A stretch of DNA of 21,320 nt from JAGIBJ01 sp047604965 (GCA_047604965.1 JASGGQ010000035.1:1-21320); one strand, 5' to 3'. Counted from the stretch's first letter, positions 1 to 7,020 are shown. A program made the numbers and translations. The notes: generated from the sequence alone by a model not told the origin.

Positions 1-587
1 CTGCGACGCCGACCGCGACTGCGACGCCGACCGCGACTGCGACGCCGACCGCGACGGCCACGCCGGCTGCGACTGCGACGCCGACGGCCACGCCGACCGC
101 GACGGCCACGCCGACTGCGACGGCCACGCCGACTGCGACTGCGACGCCGACGGCCACGCCGACCGCGACGGCCACGCCGACTGCGACTGCGACTGCGACT
201 GCGACGCCGACGGCCACGCCGACCGCGACGGCCACGCCGACTACGACTGCGACGCCGACGGCCACGCCGACGGCAACGGCTACGCCGACCGCGACGCCGG
301 TAGCCGGTTTGCCGACGGTCAGCAGCGTGCTGGGCCAGGTCGCCTACGCGAACCTCGGTGGCGTGAGTGTCGTCAGCGGCACCAACTTCACCGGCAACGT
401 GAAAGTGACCGTTGGCGGCAAGCCAGCTGCGGTGTTCTACAACTTCGGCAGCTCGCTGCTCGTCGGCCTGCCCGGCCAGCCGACCGGCAAGTACCCGCTG
501 GTCGTGACCAACGCGGCCGGTAGCAGCACCGCAAGTGCAGCCAGCACGATCCAGTACATCTCGCTCTTCGGATTCTGGGGCTTCTAG
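1..587 (+). CDS. Surface/secreted protein, 3' fragment: Thr/Ala/Pro stalk plus IPT/TIG-like domain
   Basis: The reading frame is open from the left edge (first whole codon at 3) to TAG at 585-587, so only the C-terminus is present. Codons 1 to about 100 encode a monotonous Ala/Thr/Pro sequence (TATP-type units), as in wall-spanning or glycosylatable linkers. The last ~90 residues look like an IPT/TIG (immunoglobulin-like) fold: a VSGTNFTG strand-turn, VTVGGKPA, then LVVTNAAGSS, and a short aromatic tail ending FGFWGF. A TTG at 309 could be mistaken for a start, but the low-complexity frame continues through it without a break, so it is internal. The role is probably extracellular display or adhesion; the enzymatic or binding part, if any, lies upstream. 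A strong hairpin at 674-714 probably ends the transcript. The fold assignment is by eye from the GG and NAxGSS motifs. Confidence 0.75.
   Translation, partial: ATPTATATPTATATPTATATPAATATPTATPTATATPTATATPTATATPTATPTATATPTATATATATPTATPTATATPTTTATPTATPTATATPTATPVAGLPTVSSVLGQVAYANLGGVSVVSGTNFTGNVKVTVGGKPAAVFYNFGSSLLVGLPGQPTGKYPLVVTNAAGSSTASAASTIQYISLFGFWGF
3..302 (+). repeat. Low-complexity short tandem repeat (GCGACGCCGACC-like, 12/18-nt periods)
   Basis: About 300 bp are built from the words GCGACG, GCCGACC, GCGACT and GGCCACGCC in 6-nt steps, giving irregular 12- and 18-nt periods. It is in frame with the IPT-domain gene and encodes its Thr/Ala/Pro stalk. All steps are multiples of three, so gain or loss of units changes stalk length and not frame. 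Confidence 0.9.
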
Positions 588-601
588 GATAAACAGCCAC
601 G

Positions 602-669
602 TCAGCATGAAACGCTGAAGGGCGGGCCACCCGCTCGTCCCCTCGCGCCCCGTCGGGACTCACCGACGG
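602..669. repeat. Two small inverted repeats downstream of the IPT gene
   Basis: TCAGC (602-606)/GCTGA (614-618) and CCGTCGG (650-656)/CCGACGG (663-669, 6-nt loop) follow the stop at 587 and come before the larger hairpin at 674. They may be parts of a composite 3' end. Each is weak on its own. Confidence 0.4.
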
Positions 670-673
670 CACC

Positions 674-720
674 ACCCGCGCCCGCATCGCCAACCTGGTG
701 ATGCGGGCGCGGGTCGTTGT
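674..720 (+). terminator. Strong intergenic hairpin, terminator candidate for the IPT gene
   Basis: There is a perfect 15-bp inverted repeat, ACCCGCGCCCGCATC (674-688) and GATGCGGGCGCGGGT (700-714), with an 11-nt loop, followed by CGTTGT, a poor U-tract. It sits about 90 nt after the IPT gene stop and upstream of tetR. Actinobacterial terminators often lack a proper U-tract, so termination is likely but not certain. Confidence 0.6.
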
Positions 721-824
721 GCCAGAGCCCGCTCTCTGCACCTCAGCAGCACGCACGGCCCCAAGAGCGACGCGCTGTAGCTGGGACCACAGGCCGTGCG
801 GGGAGGCCGACCAGCTACCAGTTA

Positions 825-852
825 TTGAGCAACGCTCAACGAATGGTACGCT
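825..852 (+). promoter_or_regulatory. Candidate TetR operator and promoter
   Basis: TTGAGC-AAC-GCTCAA (825-839) is a perfect 6-3-6 dyad. Its left half also reads as a -35 (TTGAGC), with TACGCT at 847-852 as a weak -10, 16 nt away. A 15-bp palindrome over a promoter upstream of a tetR gene is the usual autoregulatory arrangement. Binding is inferred. Confidence 0.45.
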
Positions 853-964
853 TCTGCGGTCGCACACGACCCAACCAGATCCCAGCTACAAAACGCGACC
901 ACCCCATCCTGACCGTGTGATCGGCGGCACTCAAGAAGCGTGCCCGCAGGACGACCAACCAGCC

Positions 965-1627
965 GTGCAGGCCAAACCCGCCACACCCACCACACCCACC
1001 ACATCACCCGGCACCTACACGCCGCCGGGAGGCAAACGTCTCCCCGCTGCCGAACGCCGCCGCCAGCTCATCGGGATCGGGTTGCAACTGCTCACCGAAC
1101 GCCCCCTCGGCGACATCACCGTCGAAGAAGTCTCCCGCCGCGCCGGCATCTCCCGCGGCCTCCTCTTCAACTACTTCCCAACCCGCCGCGACTACCACCT
1201 CGCGATCATCCGCGCCGCCATGCGACGCATGAGCCGCATCGCCGAACCCCCCGAAGACGTCCCCGAAGAACAACGCCTCAGAGTCGTCATCGAACGCTTC
1301 GTCGCCTTCCTCGAACGCCGCCGCGACCCCTACGTCGCCATCGTCCGCGGCGTCGCAGGCGGCGACGCCGAAGTCGCCGCCATCTACACCGAAGCCCGCA
1401 ACGACCTCGTCGAAATCGTCCTCCGTGCCCTCGGCCGACGCCCAACCCCAGCCCTCGAACTCCTCGTCGCCGGCTGGCTCGGCTTCGTCGAAGAAACCAT
1501 CCTCACCTGGGTCAACAAACCAGTCATGCCCCGCCACGAACTCGTCCGCCTCCTCGAACGAGCCCTCCTCGCCATCGTCGAACGACGCACCGCGCCTCGC
1601 GACCTCCCCAACGGTCCCGCCGCCTGA
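965..1627 (+). CDS. TetR/AcrR-family transcriptional regulator
   Basis: The frame encodes an N-terminal Pro/Thr-rich tail, then a TetR DNA-binding domain at about residues 28-76: a helix rich in Arg, ITVEEVSRRAGISRGLLFNYF as helix-turn-helix, and the conserved F/Y-NYFP recognition-helix end. The C-terminal half (about 95-205) is a helical ligand-binding and dimerisation domain, which does not reveal the ligand. At 220 residues it has typical family length. The start is uncertain: GTG 965 has AGGA 13 nt upstream, GTG 917 is in frame, and the frame stays open to 698, but the residues before 965 look like untranslated sequence. The stop codon lies inside the first bases of the 110-bp repeat array. 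A dyad at 825-839 suggests autoregulation. No target operon is evident: the next genes are convergent. Confidence 0.85.
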   Translation: MQAKPATPTTPTTSPGTYTPPGGKRLPAAERRRQLIGIGLQLLTERPLGDITVEEVSRRAGISRGLLFNYFPTRRDYHLAIIRAAMRRMSRIAEPPEDVPEEQRLRVVIERFVAFLERRRDPYVAIVRGVAGGDAEVAAIYTEARNDLVEIVLRALGRRPTPALELLVAGWLGFVEETILTWVNKPVMPRHELVRLLERALLAIVERRTAPRDLPNGPAA

Positions 1628-2575
1628 GTGGCGCTCGCTTGAATCTGCCGGCCAGGTGAATCCGGCCCGGGCTGGCGCCCTAAACCGGCTCCACCTGACC
1701 CGCATCTCCGGCGCGATCCCTCACTCAGGTGCCCTGAGTGGCGCTCGCTTGAATCTGCCGGCCAGGTGAATCCGGCCCGGGCTGGCGCCCTAAACCGGCT
1801 CCACCTGACCCGCATCTCCGGCGCGATCCCTCACTCAGGTGCCCTGAGTGGCGCTCGCTTGAATCTGCCGGCCAGGTGAATCCGGCCCGGGCTGGCGCCC
1901 TAAACCGGCTCCACCTGACCCGCATCTCCGGCGCGATCCCTCACTCAGGTGCCCTGAGTGGCGCTCGCTTGAATCTGCCGGCCAGGTGAATCCGGCCCGG
2001 GCTGGCGCCCTAAACCGGCTCCACCTGACCCGCATCTCCGGCGCGATCCCTCACTCAGGTGCCCTGAGTGGCGCTCGCTTGAATCTGCCGGCCAGGTGAA
2101 TCCGGCCCGGGCTGGCGCCCTAAACCGGCTCCACCTGACCCGCATCTCCGGCGCGATCCCTCACTCAGGTGCCCTGAGTGGCGCTCGCTTGAATCTGCCG
2201 GCCAGGTGAATCCGGCCCGGGCTGGCGCCCTAAACCGGCTCCACCTGACCCGCATCTCCGGCGCGATCCCTCACTCAGGTGCCCTGAGTGGCGCTCGCTT
2301 GAATCTGCCGGCCAGGTGAATCCGGCCCGGGCTGGCGCCCTAAACCGGCTCCACCTGACCCGCATCTCCGGCGCGATCCCTCACTCAGGTGCCCTGAGTG
2401 GCGCTCGCTTGAATCTGCCGGCCAGGTGAATCCGGCCCGGGCTGGCGCCCTAAACCGGCTCCACCTGACCCGCATCTCCGGCGCGATCCCTCACTCAGGT
2501 GCCCTGAGTGGCGCTCGCTTGAATCTGCCGGTCAGGTGAATCCGGCCCGGGCTGGCGCCCTAAACCGGCTCCACC
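1624..2575. repeat. 110-bp tandem repeat array: 8 identical units plus a partial ninth
   Basis: Units begin with CTGAGTGGCGCTCGCTTGAA at 1624, 1734, 1844, 1954, 2064, 2174, 2284 and 2394, all identical over 110 bp. A ninth copy (2504-2575) is cut after GGCTCCACC and carries one change (GGCCAGG to GGTCAGG). Each unit is an imperfect palindrome: unit positions 1-7 CTGAGTG pair with 99-105 CACTCAG, 30-42 CAGGTGAATCCGG pair with 62-74 CCGGCTCCACCTG (11 of 13), and GGGC (46-49) pairs with GCCC (54-57). Between units, CACTCAGG-TGC-CCTGAGTG also forms an 8-bp hairpin. The period is not a multiple of three and the open frames are short and unlike any protein, so it is non-coding. It fills the gap between two convergent genes; function unknown. 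Confidence 0.97.
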
Positions 2576-2590
2576 GGGCCGGCGTCTGGC

Positions 2591-3424
2591 CTACTCATCG
2601 AGGAACAAATCGGTCGCGAACTGCGTCGTACCCGGCGTCACCGAATACCGCTCCAAATCGGTCACGCCCTCCTCCGCCAACACCTCATCATCAATCGCCG
2701 TCCGCCCCGAATACTCGCGCGCGTCGCGCGTCACGATCGCGTACGCCGCATCGGCCATGATCTCCGGCGTCCTCGACATCGCCATCATCTCCGCGCCCCC
2801 CAACAAATTGTTGACCGCCGCCGTCGCAATCGTCGTTCGCGGCCACAACGCATTCGACGCCACGCCAAACTCCCGCTGCTCCTCCGCAATCCCAACCGCG
2901 CACAACGTCATCGCATACTTCGCCATCATGTAGCCCACATTGCACCCCAGCCAATGCGGCGCCATATTCAACGGCGGCGACAAGGTCAACACATGCGGAT
3001 TCTCGGCCCGCTGCAAGTAGGGGAGGGTCAACTTCGTGACGAGGAACGTGCCGCGCACATTGATCTGGTTCATCAGGTCAAAGCGCTTCATCGGCAAATC
3101 GACGGTCTTGCTCAGATTGATCGCCGACGCACTATTGACCACGACGTCGATCCCGCCAAACCGCTCGACCGCAGCATCAACCGCCGCCTGGACGCTCGCC
3201 TCATCACGGACATCGCCAACGATCGCGAGCCCCGACCCACCAGCAGCATCAATCTCCGCCGCCGCCGTGTGCACCGTCCCCTCAAGCTTCGGATGCGGCT
3301 GGTCGGTCTTCGCGAGCAACGCCACATTCGCGCCGTCCCGCGCGGCACGCAACGCGATCGCCAAACCAATGCCCCGGCTACCACCCGAAATAAACAGCGT
3401 CTTACCGGCCAGCGTGCGAGCCAT
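2591..3424 (-). CDS. Short-chain dehydrogenase/reductase, HSDL2-like
   Basis: The product is a classical SDR of 277 residues. It has the Rossmann nucleotide motif SGGSRGIG (13-20), the NSAS equivalent of NNAG (97-100), a catalytic Ser near 149 in LTLSPPLN and the YxxxK pair Y165/K169. The HSDL2-like type is suggested by the MARTLAGKTLFISGGSRGIG start, the KTDQPHPKLEGT segment after strand 2 (typical of this subgroup) and the LTLSPPLN and YMMAKY blocks. It reduces or oxidises an unidentified, possibly lipid or acyl-type, substrate with NAD(P). The SCP2 sterol-carrier domain of animal HSDL2 is absent. The start is ATG at 3424 because AGGAGG lies 4 nt upstream; an upstream in-frame start at 3463 would add a non-conserved Cys-rich leader. 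It lies downstream of serC on the same strand, 158 nt away, with no evident pathway link. Its stop is 15 bp from the repeat array. Confidence 0.85.
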   Translation of the reverse strand: MARTLAGKTLFISGGSRGIGLAIALRAARDGANVALLAKTDQPHPKLEGTVHTAAAEIDAAGGSGLAIVGDVRDEASVQAAVDAAVERFGGIDVVVNSASAINLSKTVDLPMKRFDLMNQINVRGTFLVTKLTLPYLQRAENPHVLTLSPPLNMAPHWLGCNVGYMMAKYAMTLCAVGIAEEQREFGVASNALWPRTTIATAAVNNLLGGAEMMAMSRTPEIMADAAYAIVTRDAREYSGRTAIDDEVLAEEGVTDLERYSVTPGTTQFATDLFLDE

Positions 3425-3494
3425 ACATCCTCCTGCGCAACATCCGGCAGCCGACACCAGCACGGCCGCCGCCCGCAGGCTACCGCGACCGGCC

Positions 3495-3525
3495 GATCCA
3501 CCGCTCCCCGCGCAGGGAATGGATC
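3495..3525 (-). terminator. Weak hairpin between serC and the SDR gene
   Basis: GATCCA (3495-3500) pairs with TGGATC (3520-3525), with an inner TCCC/GGGA pairing. It lies about 60 nt past the serC stop in the direction of transcription. There is no U-tract; it may be a weak terminator or part of the SDR 5' region. Confidence 0.25.
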
Positions 3526-3582
3526 AGCGGTTCCCCAAGCGGCGCGGCGCCGCCCGGCAGACGCCGCAGAGCGATCCCGCCG

Positions 3583-4713
3583 CTACAACCGCTCCACGAC
3601 CCAATCGATCGACGCCAGCAACGCGCTCACATCATCCGGCTCAATCGCCGGGAACGTCGCGATCCGCAACTGATTGCGGCCCAACTTGCGATACGGCTCC
3701 GTATCGACAACCCCGTTCGCGCGCAACGTCTTCGCGATCAACGCCGCATCGACCGCCTCATCGAAATCGATCGTCGCAATCACCTGCGACCGATGCGACC
3801 GCTCACCGACAAACGGACTCGCGAACCCCGACGCCTGCGCCCAGTCATACACCCGATCCGACGAATCCTTCGTACGACCAGTCGTGAACGCCAACCCCCC
3901 ATTGCCGTTCATCCACTGAAGCTGCTGATCGAGCATCACCAAGGTCGCAAGCGCCGGCGTGTTGTACGTCTGATCCTTCAAACTGTTCTCGCGCGCAGTC
4001 GTCAACGACAAGAACTCCGGAATCCAACGGTCGCCGCGCGCCGCGACCTCCTCGATCCGCGCAACCGCCGCCGGACTCACGACCGCCAACCACAACCCGC
4101 CATCGGACGCAAAACACTTCTGCGGCGCAAAGTAATACACGTCGCTCTGCGAAATATCGACCGGCAACCCGCCAGCCGCCGACGTCGCATCGATCGCCAC
4201 CAGCGCCTCACCGGCACCGGCCGGCCGCACCACCGGCACCGCCACACCGGTCGACGTTTCATTGTGCGCCCAACCGATCAAATCCGCCGACGGATCAGCA
4301 ACCGGCTCCGGTGCCGAACCAGGCTCCGCGCTCACCACCATCGGATCGGCAAGGAACGGTGCGCCGGCCGCGACCTTCGCGAACTTGCTCGAAAACTCGC
4401 CGTACGTCAGATGGAGCGAACGCTCCCGAATCAAACCGGCCGCCGCCGCATCCCAAAACGCCGTCGTGCCGCCATTGCCAAGCAACACCTCATAGCCATC
4501 CGGCAACGCAAACAACTCGCCGATCCCGCCGCGCACCCGGCCGACGACCTCCTTGACCGTCTTCTGGCGATGCGACGTCCCCAACACCGACGTTGCACCA
4601 TCAACAAGCGCCTGCACCTGCTCGGCACGGACCTTCGACGGGCCGGCACCGAACCGTCCGTCGGCCGGCAGCAGGTCAGCCGGGATCTGGGGCAAGGTCG
4701 TAGTCTCGGGCAT
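3583..4713 (-). CDS. serC: Phosphoserine aminotransferase (actinobacterial type)
   Basis: SerC converts 3-phosphohydroxypyruvate and glutamate to O-phosphoserine in serine biosynthesis, and it can serve in pyridoxal phosphate synthesis. The 376-residue product opens with MPETTTLPQIPADLLPADGR and GAGPSKV, typical of the actinobacterial branch. The PLP phosphate site is GNGGTTAFWD (79-88), NETSTG (151-156) contacts the cofactor and substrate, Asp175 sits under the ring and Lys199 in FAPQKCFAS forms the Schiff base. ATG 4713 was chosen because AGGAG lies 6 nt upstream and the family N-terminus starts exactly there; the frame is open further upstream to 5031 but that part overlaps the divergent PAP2 gene. 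It is divergent from PAP2/gpgS. Length and motifs are complete. Confidence 0.95.
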   Translation of the reverse strand: MPETTTLPQIPADLLPADGRFGAGPSKVRAEQVQALVDGATSVLGTSHRQKTVKEVVGRVRGGIGELFALPDGYEVLLGNGGTTAFWDAAAAGLIRERSLHLTYGEFSSKFAKVAAGAPFLADPMVVSAEPGSAPEPVADPSADLIGWAHNETSTGVAVPVVRPAGAGEALVAIDATSAAGGLPVDISQSDVYYFAPQKCFASDGGLWLAVVSPAAVARIEEVAARGDRWIPEFLSLTTARENSLKDQTYNTPALATLVMLDQQLQWMNGNGGLAFTTGRTKDSSDRVYDWAQASGFASPFVGERSHRSQVIATIDFDEAVDAALIAKTLRANGVVDTEPYRKLGRNQLRIATFPAIEPDDVSALLASIDWVVERL

Positions 4714-4828
4714 CTGGCGCTCCTGATGGCGTCGGCGGTAGCGCCTCACGGCGCCTGCCGGCCAGTCTCCCAGACCCACGCCCACAGGGGCGGCCAGCGT
4801 GACGCGCCCACGCACCCGCACCGCCCGA

Positions 4829-4834
4829 TACGGT
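4829..4834 (+). promoter_or_regulatory. -10 element (TACGGT) for a leaderless PAP2 start
   Basis: TACGGT ends 6 nt before GTG 4841, and no Shine-Dalgarno sequence lies between. This fits a transcript that starts at or next to the start codon. Confidence 0.45.
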
Positions 4835-4840
4835 GCTGCG

Positions 4841-5482
4841 GTGTCGATCGGCGAGCGTCCCACCGGCCCCGGTTCGTACGACCGGAGCACCGCCGAAACC
4901 CAAGCAAGCGCCACCACGAGCCACCGCCTGCGCGCACGCCTCGCCGCCAACCCGCTCCTGCGCGCCATCGCCCGCGCCGACCACGCCGGCACGCGCTGGC
5001 TCCGACGCCAGGCACGCAACCCGCAGATCACCGGCGCGATCCGCGCGTACTCCCACCTCGGCGAACACGGAACCGCCTGGATCGTGCTTGGCGCGGTCGG
5101 CGCCGCGATCGACCGCCGCCGCCGCCGGGACTGGCTGATCGGCCTCGGTGGCGTCGGCGCCGCCTATCTCGCCAACACCACACTCAAACAGGTCGCACGC
5201 CGACCACGCCCAGCCTTCGACGACCTCCCACCACTAATCGCCACCCCCGGACCGCTCAGCTTTCCCAGCTCCCACTCGGCCTCCTCCGCCGCAGCCATCA
5301 CCGGGTACAGCCTGCTGCTGCCCCGCACACCGCTGGCGCTGGCCGCCGCCACCATGGCGATCTCGCGCATCCACCTCGGCGTCCATTACCCGAGTGACAT
5401 CATCGCCGGCGCGTCGCTCGGCACACTCGTCGCCCGACTCACCCGCCGGCTTGCGAACCGCCACCACCCCGCGACGCGATGA
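4841..5482 (+). CDS. PAP2-superfamily membrane phosphatase
   Basis: The 213-residue protein has the three-part PAP2 phosphatase signature: K116-QVARRPRP (KxxxxxxRP), FPSSHSAS around 141-148 (PSGH type) and SRIHLGVHYPSD at 175-186 (SRxxxxxHxxxD, with His182 the expected nucleophile). Hydrophobic segments at about 78-92, 99-112, 149-172 and 187-197 suggest an integral membrane enzyme. PAP2 enzymes dephosphorylate lipid phosphates (phosphatidate, undecaprenyl-PP) or small phosphorylated molecules; the substrate here is unknown. GTG 4841 is preferred for its close -10 element; GTG 4799 is an alternative that adds 14 poorly conserved residues. Its TGA overlaps the ATG of the next gene by 4 nt, so the glycosyltransferase is translationally coupled and the two may act in one pathway. 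Confidence 0.85.
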   Translation: MSIGERPTGPGSYDRSTAETQASATTSHRLRARLAANPLLRAIARADHAGTRWLRRQARNPQITGAIRAYSHLGEHGTAWIVLGAVGAAIDRRRRRDWLIGLGGVGAAYLANTTLKQVARRPRPAFDDLPPLIATPGPLSFPSSHSASSAAAITGYSLLLPRTPLALAAATMAISRIHLGVHYPSDIIAGASLGTLVARLTRRLANRHHPATR

Positions 5483-6357
5483 CCTCGCCTCACGACGCGA
5501 TGCGCCTCCAGCAGCTCCACCATCTGCACTTCGGCCTGCGCGCCGTCGCCGAACGCCGCGAACGCTCGGTCGCCGTAATCGTCCCGACCCTCAACGAAGC
5601 CGCCACGATCGGCCGCACCGTCGCCGCGCTCGTCGCGCTGCGGCGCGCCGGCGTACTCGACCGCGTGCTCGTCGCCGATGCCTCCACCGACGACACCCCA
5701 CGGATCGCCGAACGCGCCGGCGCCGAAGTCGTCCGCCAACGCGACCTCCACACCGACCTAGGACCGGTCCTCGGCAAAGGCGACGCAATGTGGCGCGCCG
5801 CCAGCATCTGCACTGGCGAAGAGGTGCTCTGCTTCGTCGACGGTGACTCAGCCGACTTCGCCGACCACTTCCCACTCGCGCTGATCGGCGCCACCGCGAT
5901 GGCCGGCCACCGCTTCGCCAAAGGCACCTACCAACGGCCCTTCCTCGATACCACCGGCCGGCGCTCAACCGGCGGCGGCCGCGTCACCCAGCTCACCGCC
6001 AAACCACTCCTCGCGATTCTCTTCCCGCCACTCGCCGCATTCGGACAGCCGCTCTCCGGCGAAATCGCGATCGAACGCGACCTGCTTGCCCGGCTCCCGC
6101 TCGCCACCGGCTACGCCGTCGACGTCGCACTACTGATCGACGTGTGGCGCGCCGTCGGCCTCGACGCGATGGTCGAAGTCGACCTTGGCACCCGCCAAAA
6201 TCGCCACCGCCCACTCCACGAACTCGGCCCGATGGCCGAACAGGTCGCCGCCGCGATCATCGACCGCGCCGGCCAATGGCCAGCCGGCGACCCACGCCCC
6301 TTCACCGAACGCCCGCCGCGCCGCAGCGCCGTGCCGCGGCTCCCCGACGGAAACTGA
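5479..6357 (+). CDS. gpgS: Glucosyl-3-phosphoglycerate synthase-like glycosyltransferase (GT81)
   Basis: This is a GT-A fold glycosyltransferase of 292 residues. VAVIVPTLNEAATIG (31-45) is the nucleotide-sugar-binding strand, LGKGDAMWRA (98-107) and the metal-binding DGD at 121-123 follow, and the C-terminal half has QPLSGEIAIERDLL and GYAVDVALLIDVWRAVGLDA with VDLGTRQNRHRPL, the layout of GpgS/GT81 enzymes. GpgS transfers glucose from a nucleotide donor to 3-phosphoglycerate; the product leads to glucosylglycerate or, in mycobacteria, methylglucose lipopolysaccharide. No GpgP-type phosphatase is seen, but a PAP2 phosphatase is coupled upstream. ATG 5479 overlaps the PAP2 stop; ATG 5500 is an alternative. 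A related mannosyl-3-phosphoglycerate specificity cannot be excluded. Confidence 0.8.
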   Translation: MTSPHDAMRLQQLHHLHFGLRAVAERRERSVAVIVPTLNEAATIGRTVAALVALRRAGVLDRVLVADASTDDTPRIAERAGAEVVRQRDLHTDLGPVLGKGDAMWRAASICTGEEVLCFVDGDSADFADHFPLALIGATAMAGHRFAKGTYQRPFLDTTGRRSTGGGRVTQLTAKPLLAILFPPLAAFGQPLSGEIAIERDLLARLPLATGYAVDVALLIDVWRAVGLDAMVEVDLGTRQNRHRPLHELGPMAEQVAAAIIDRAGQWPAGDPRPFTERPPRRSAVPRLPDGN

Positions 6358-6395
6358 CCACCATCGGCGGGGAGCCACCACGCCGCGCCGTGCGA

Positions 6396-6401
6396 AACAA
6401 T
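6396..6401 (+). promoter_or_regulatory. -10-like element (AACAAT) before Rrf2 gene
   Basis: AACAAT lies 6 nt before GTG 6408, and no Shine-Dalgarno sequence is visible. It is a weak match to TANNNT, but spaced as in the other leaderless candidates here. Confidence 0.3.
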
Positions 6402-6407
6402 GCCCCC

Positions 6408-6872
6408 GTGCACATTTCCGCGAAGGTCGACTACGCCGTGCGCGCCGGGATCGAGCTGGCTGCACGACAGGCAGTCGGCGGGGCACTCGTCACCGCCGAA
6501 CAGATCGCCGAAGCGCAAAACATTCCACGGCCGTTCCTGGCGACGATCCTCCAAGAACTCCGTCGCGCCGGCCTCGTCGACAGCAAACGCGGCGTCGACG
6601 GCGGCCACCGGCTCGCCAGACCCGCCGCCCACATCGCCATCGCCGACGTGATCCGAGCGGTCGACGGCCCGCTCGCTGCCGTCGCCGGAGTCGCACCGGA
6701 GCAGGTCGACTACCAGGGCGTCTCCGCACCACTGCGCGAAGTCTGGATCGCCGTACGCGCCAGCTTGCGCTCCGTGCTGGAAGTCACCAGCCTCGCCGCA
6801 CTGGCCGCCGACGAGCTGCCACCGGTCGTCGACGACCTGATCGCCGCGCCCGGCGCCTGGAACCGCCGGTAG
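6408..6872 (+). CDS. Rrf2-family regulator without cysteines, CymR-like candidate
   Basis: The 154-residue product starts V-HISAKVDYAVRAGIEL, the Rrf2 opening, with a winged helix-turn-helix at about 30-70 (VTAEQIAEAQNIPRPFLATI, then ELRRAGLVDSKRG and the wing GVDGGHRLARP). The Fe-S-binding cysteines of IscR/NsrR are absent: the protein has no cysteine at all, as in non-cluster members such as CymR, the cysteine-metabolism repressor of Firmicutes. It lies 204 nt upstream of a complete sulfate ABC transporter on the same strand, so control of sulfur uptake is the simplest proposal. GTG 6408 is chosen because the family N-terminus begins there; the frame is open to 6144 inside gpgS, but that part is a shadow. 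Confidence 0.85.
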   Translation: MHISAKVDYAVRAGIELAARQAVGGALVTAEQIAEAQNIPRPFLATILQELRRAGLVDSKRGVDGGHRLARPAAHIAIADVIRAVDGPLAAVAGVAPEQVDYQGVSAPLREVWIAVRASLRSVLEVTSLAALAADELPPVVDDLIAAPGAWNRR

Positions 6873-7020
6873 ATCCTCTCCCCACAGGGCCGTGAGATCG
6901 TTCGATTCCACGGCGCCGTGCCGGCGGGCGGATCGGCCCGGCTTCGTGGGAGCGACGATCGCAACGGCCACCGTCGCCGAACGCGCGGCTCTGCGGCAGG
7001 CAGCCGAGCCCCACAAAGTG

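Noticed and set aside
588..964. Small genes in the gap before tetR
   Set aside because: Open stretches exist but lack start signals and protein-like composition; the hairpins and the dyad account for the region better.
1004..1705. 233-codon minus-strand frame opposite tetR
   Set aside because: Highly acidic Asp/Glu/Ala/Phe/Gly composition is the antisense shadow of the Arg/Ala-rich tetR gene, which has clear domain motifs.
1725..2475. Repeated 66-residue minus-strand reading frames in the array
   Set aside because: They are by-products of a repeated open stretch; they overlap each other in different frames (110 is not divisible by three), and the peptide is Arg/Ser/Pro/Gly-rich with no family resemblance.
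1624..2575. CRISPR array
   Set aside because: The whole 110-bp period is identical; there are no short repeats separated by unique spacers and no cas genes nearby.
1624..2575. Integron attC array
   Set aside because: The palindromic units invite the comparison, but no GTTRRRY/RYYYAAC core pair is seen, there are no cassettes between units, and no integrase.
3793..5397. 534-codon plus-strand frame opposite serC and across PAP2
   Set aside because: Arg/Pro/His-rich shadow; the SerC and PAP2 motifs on their own frames are decisive.
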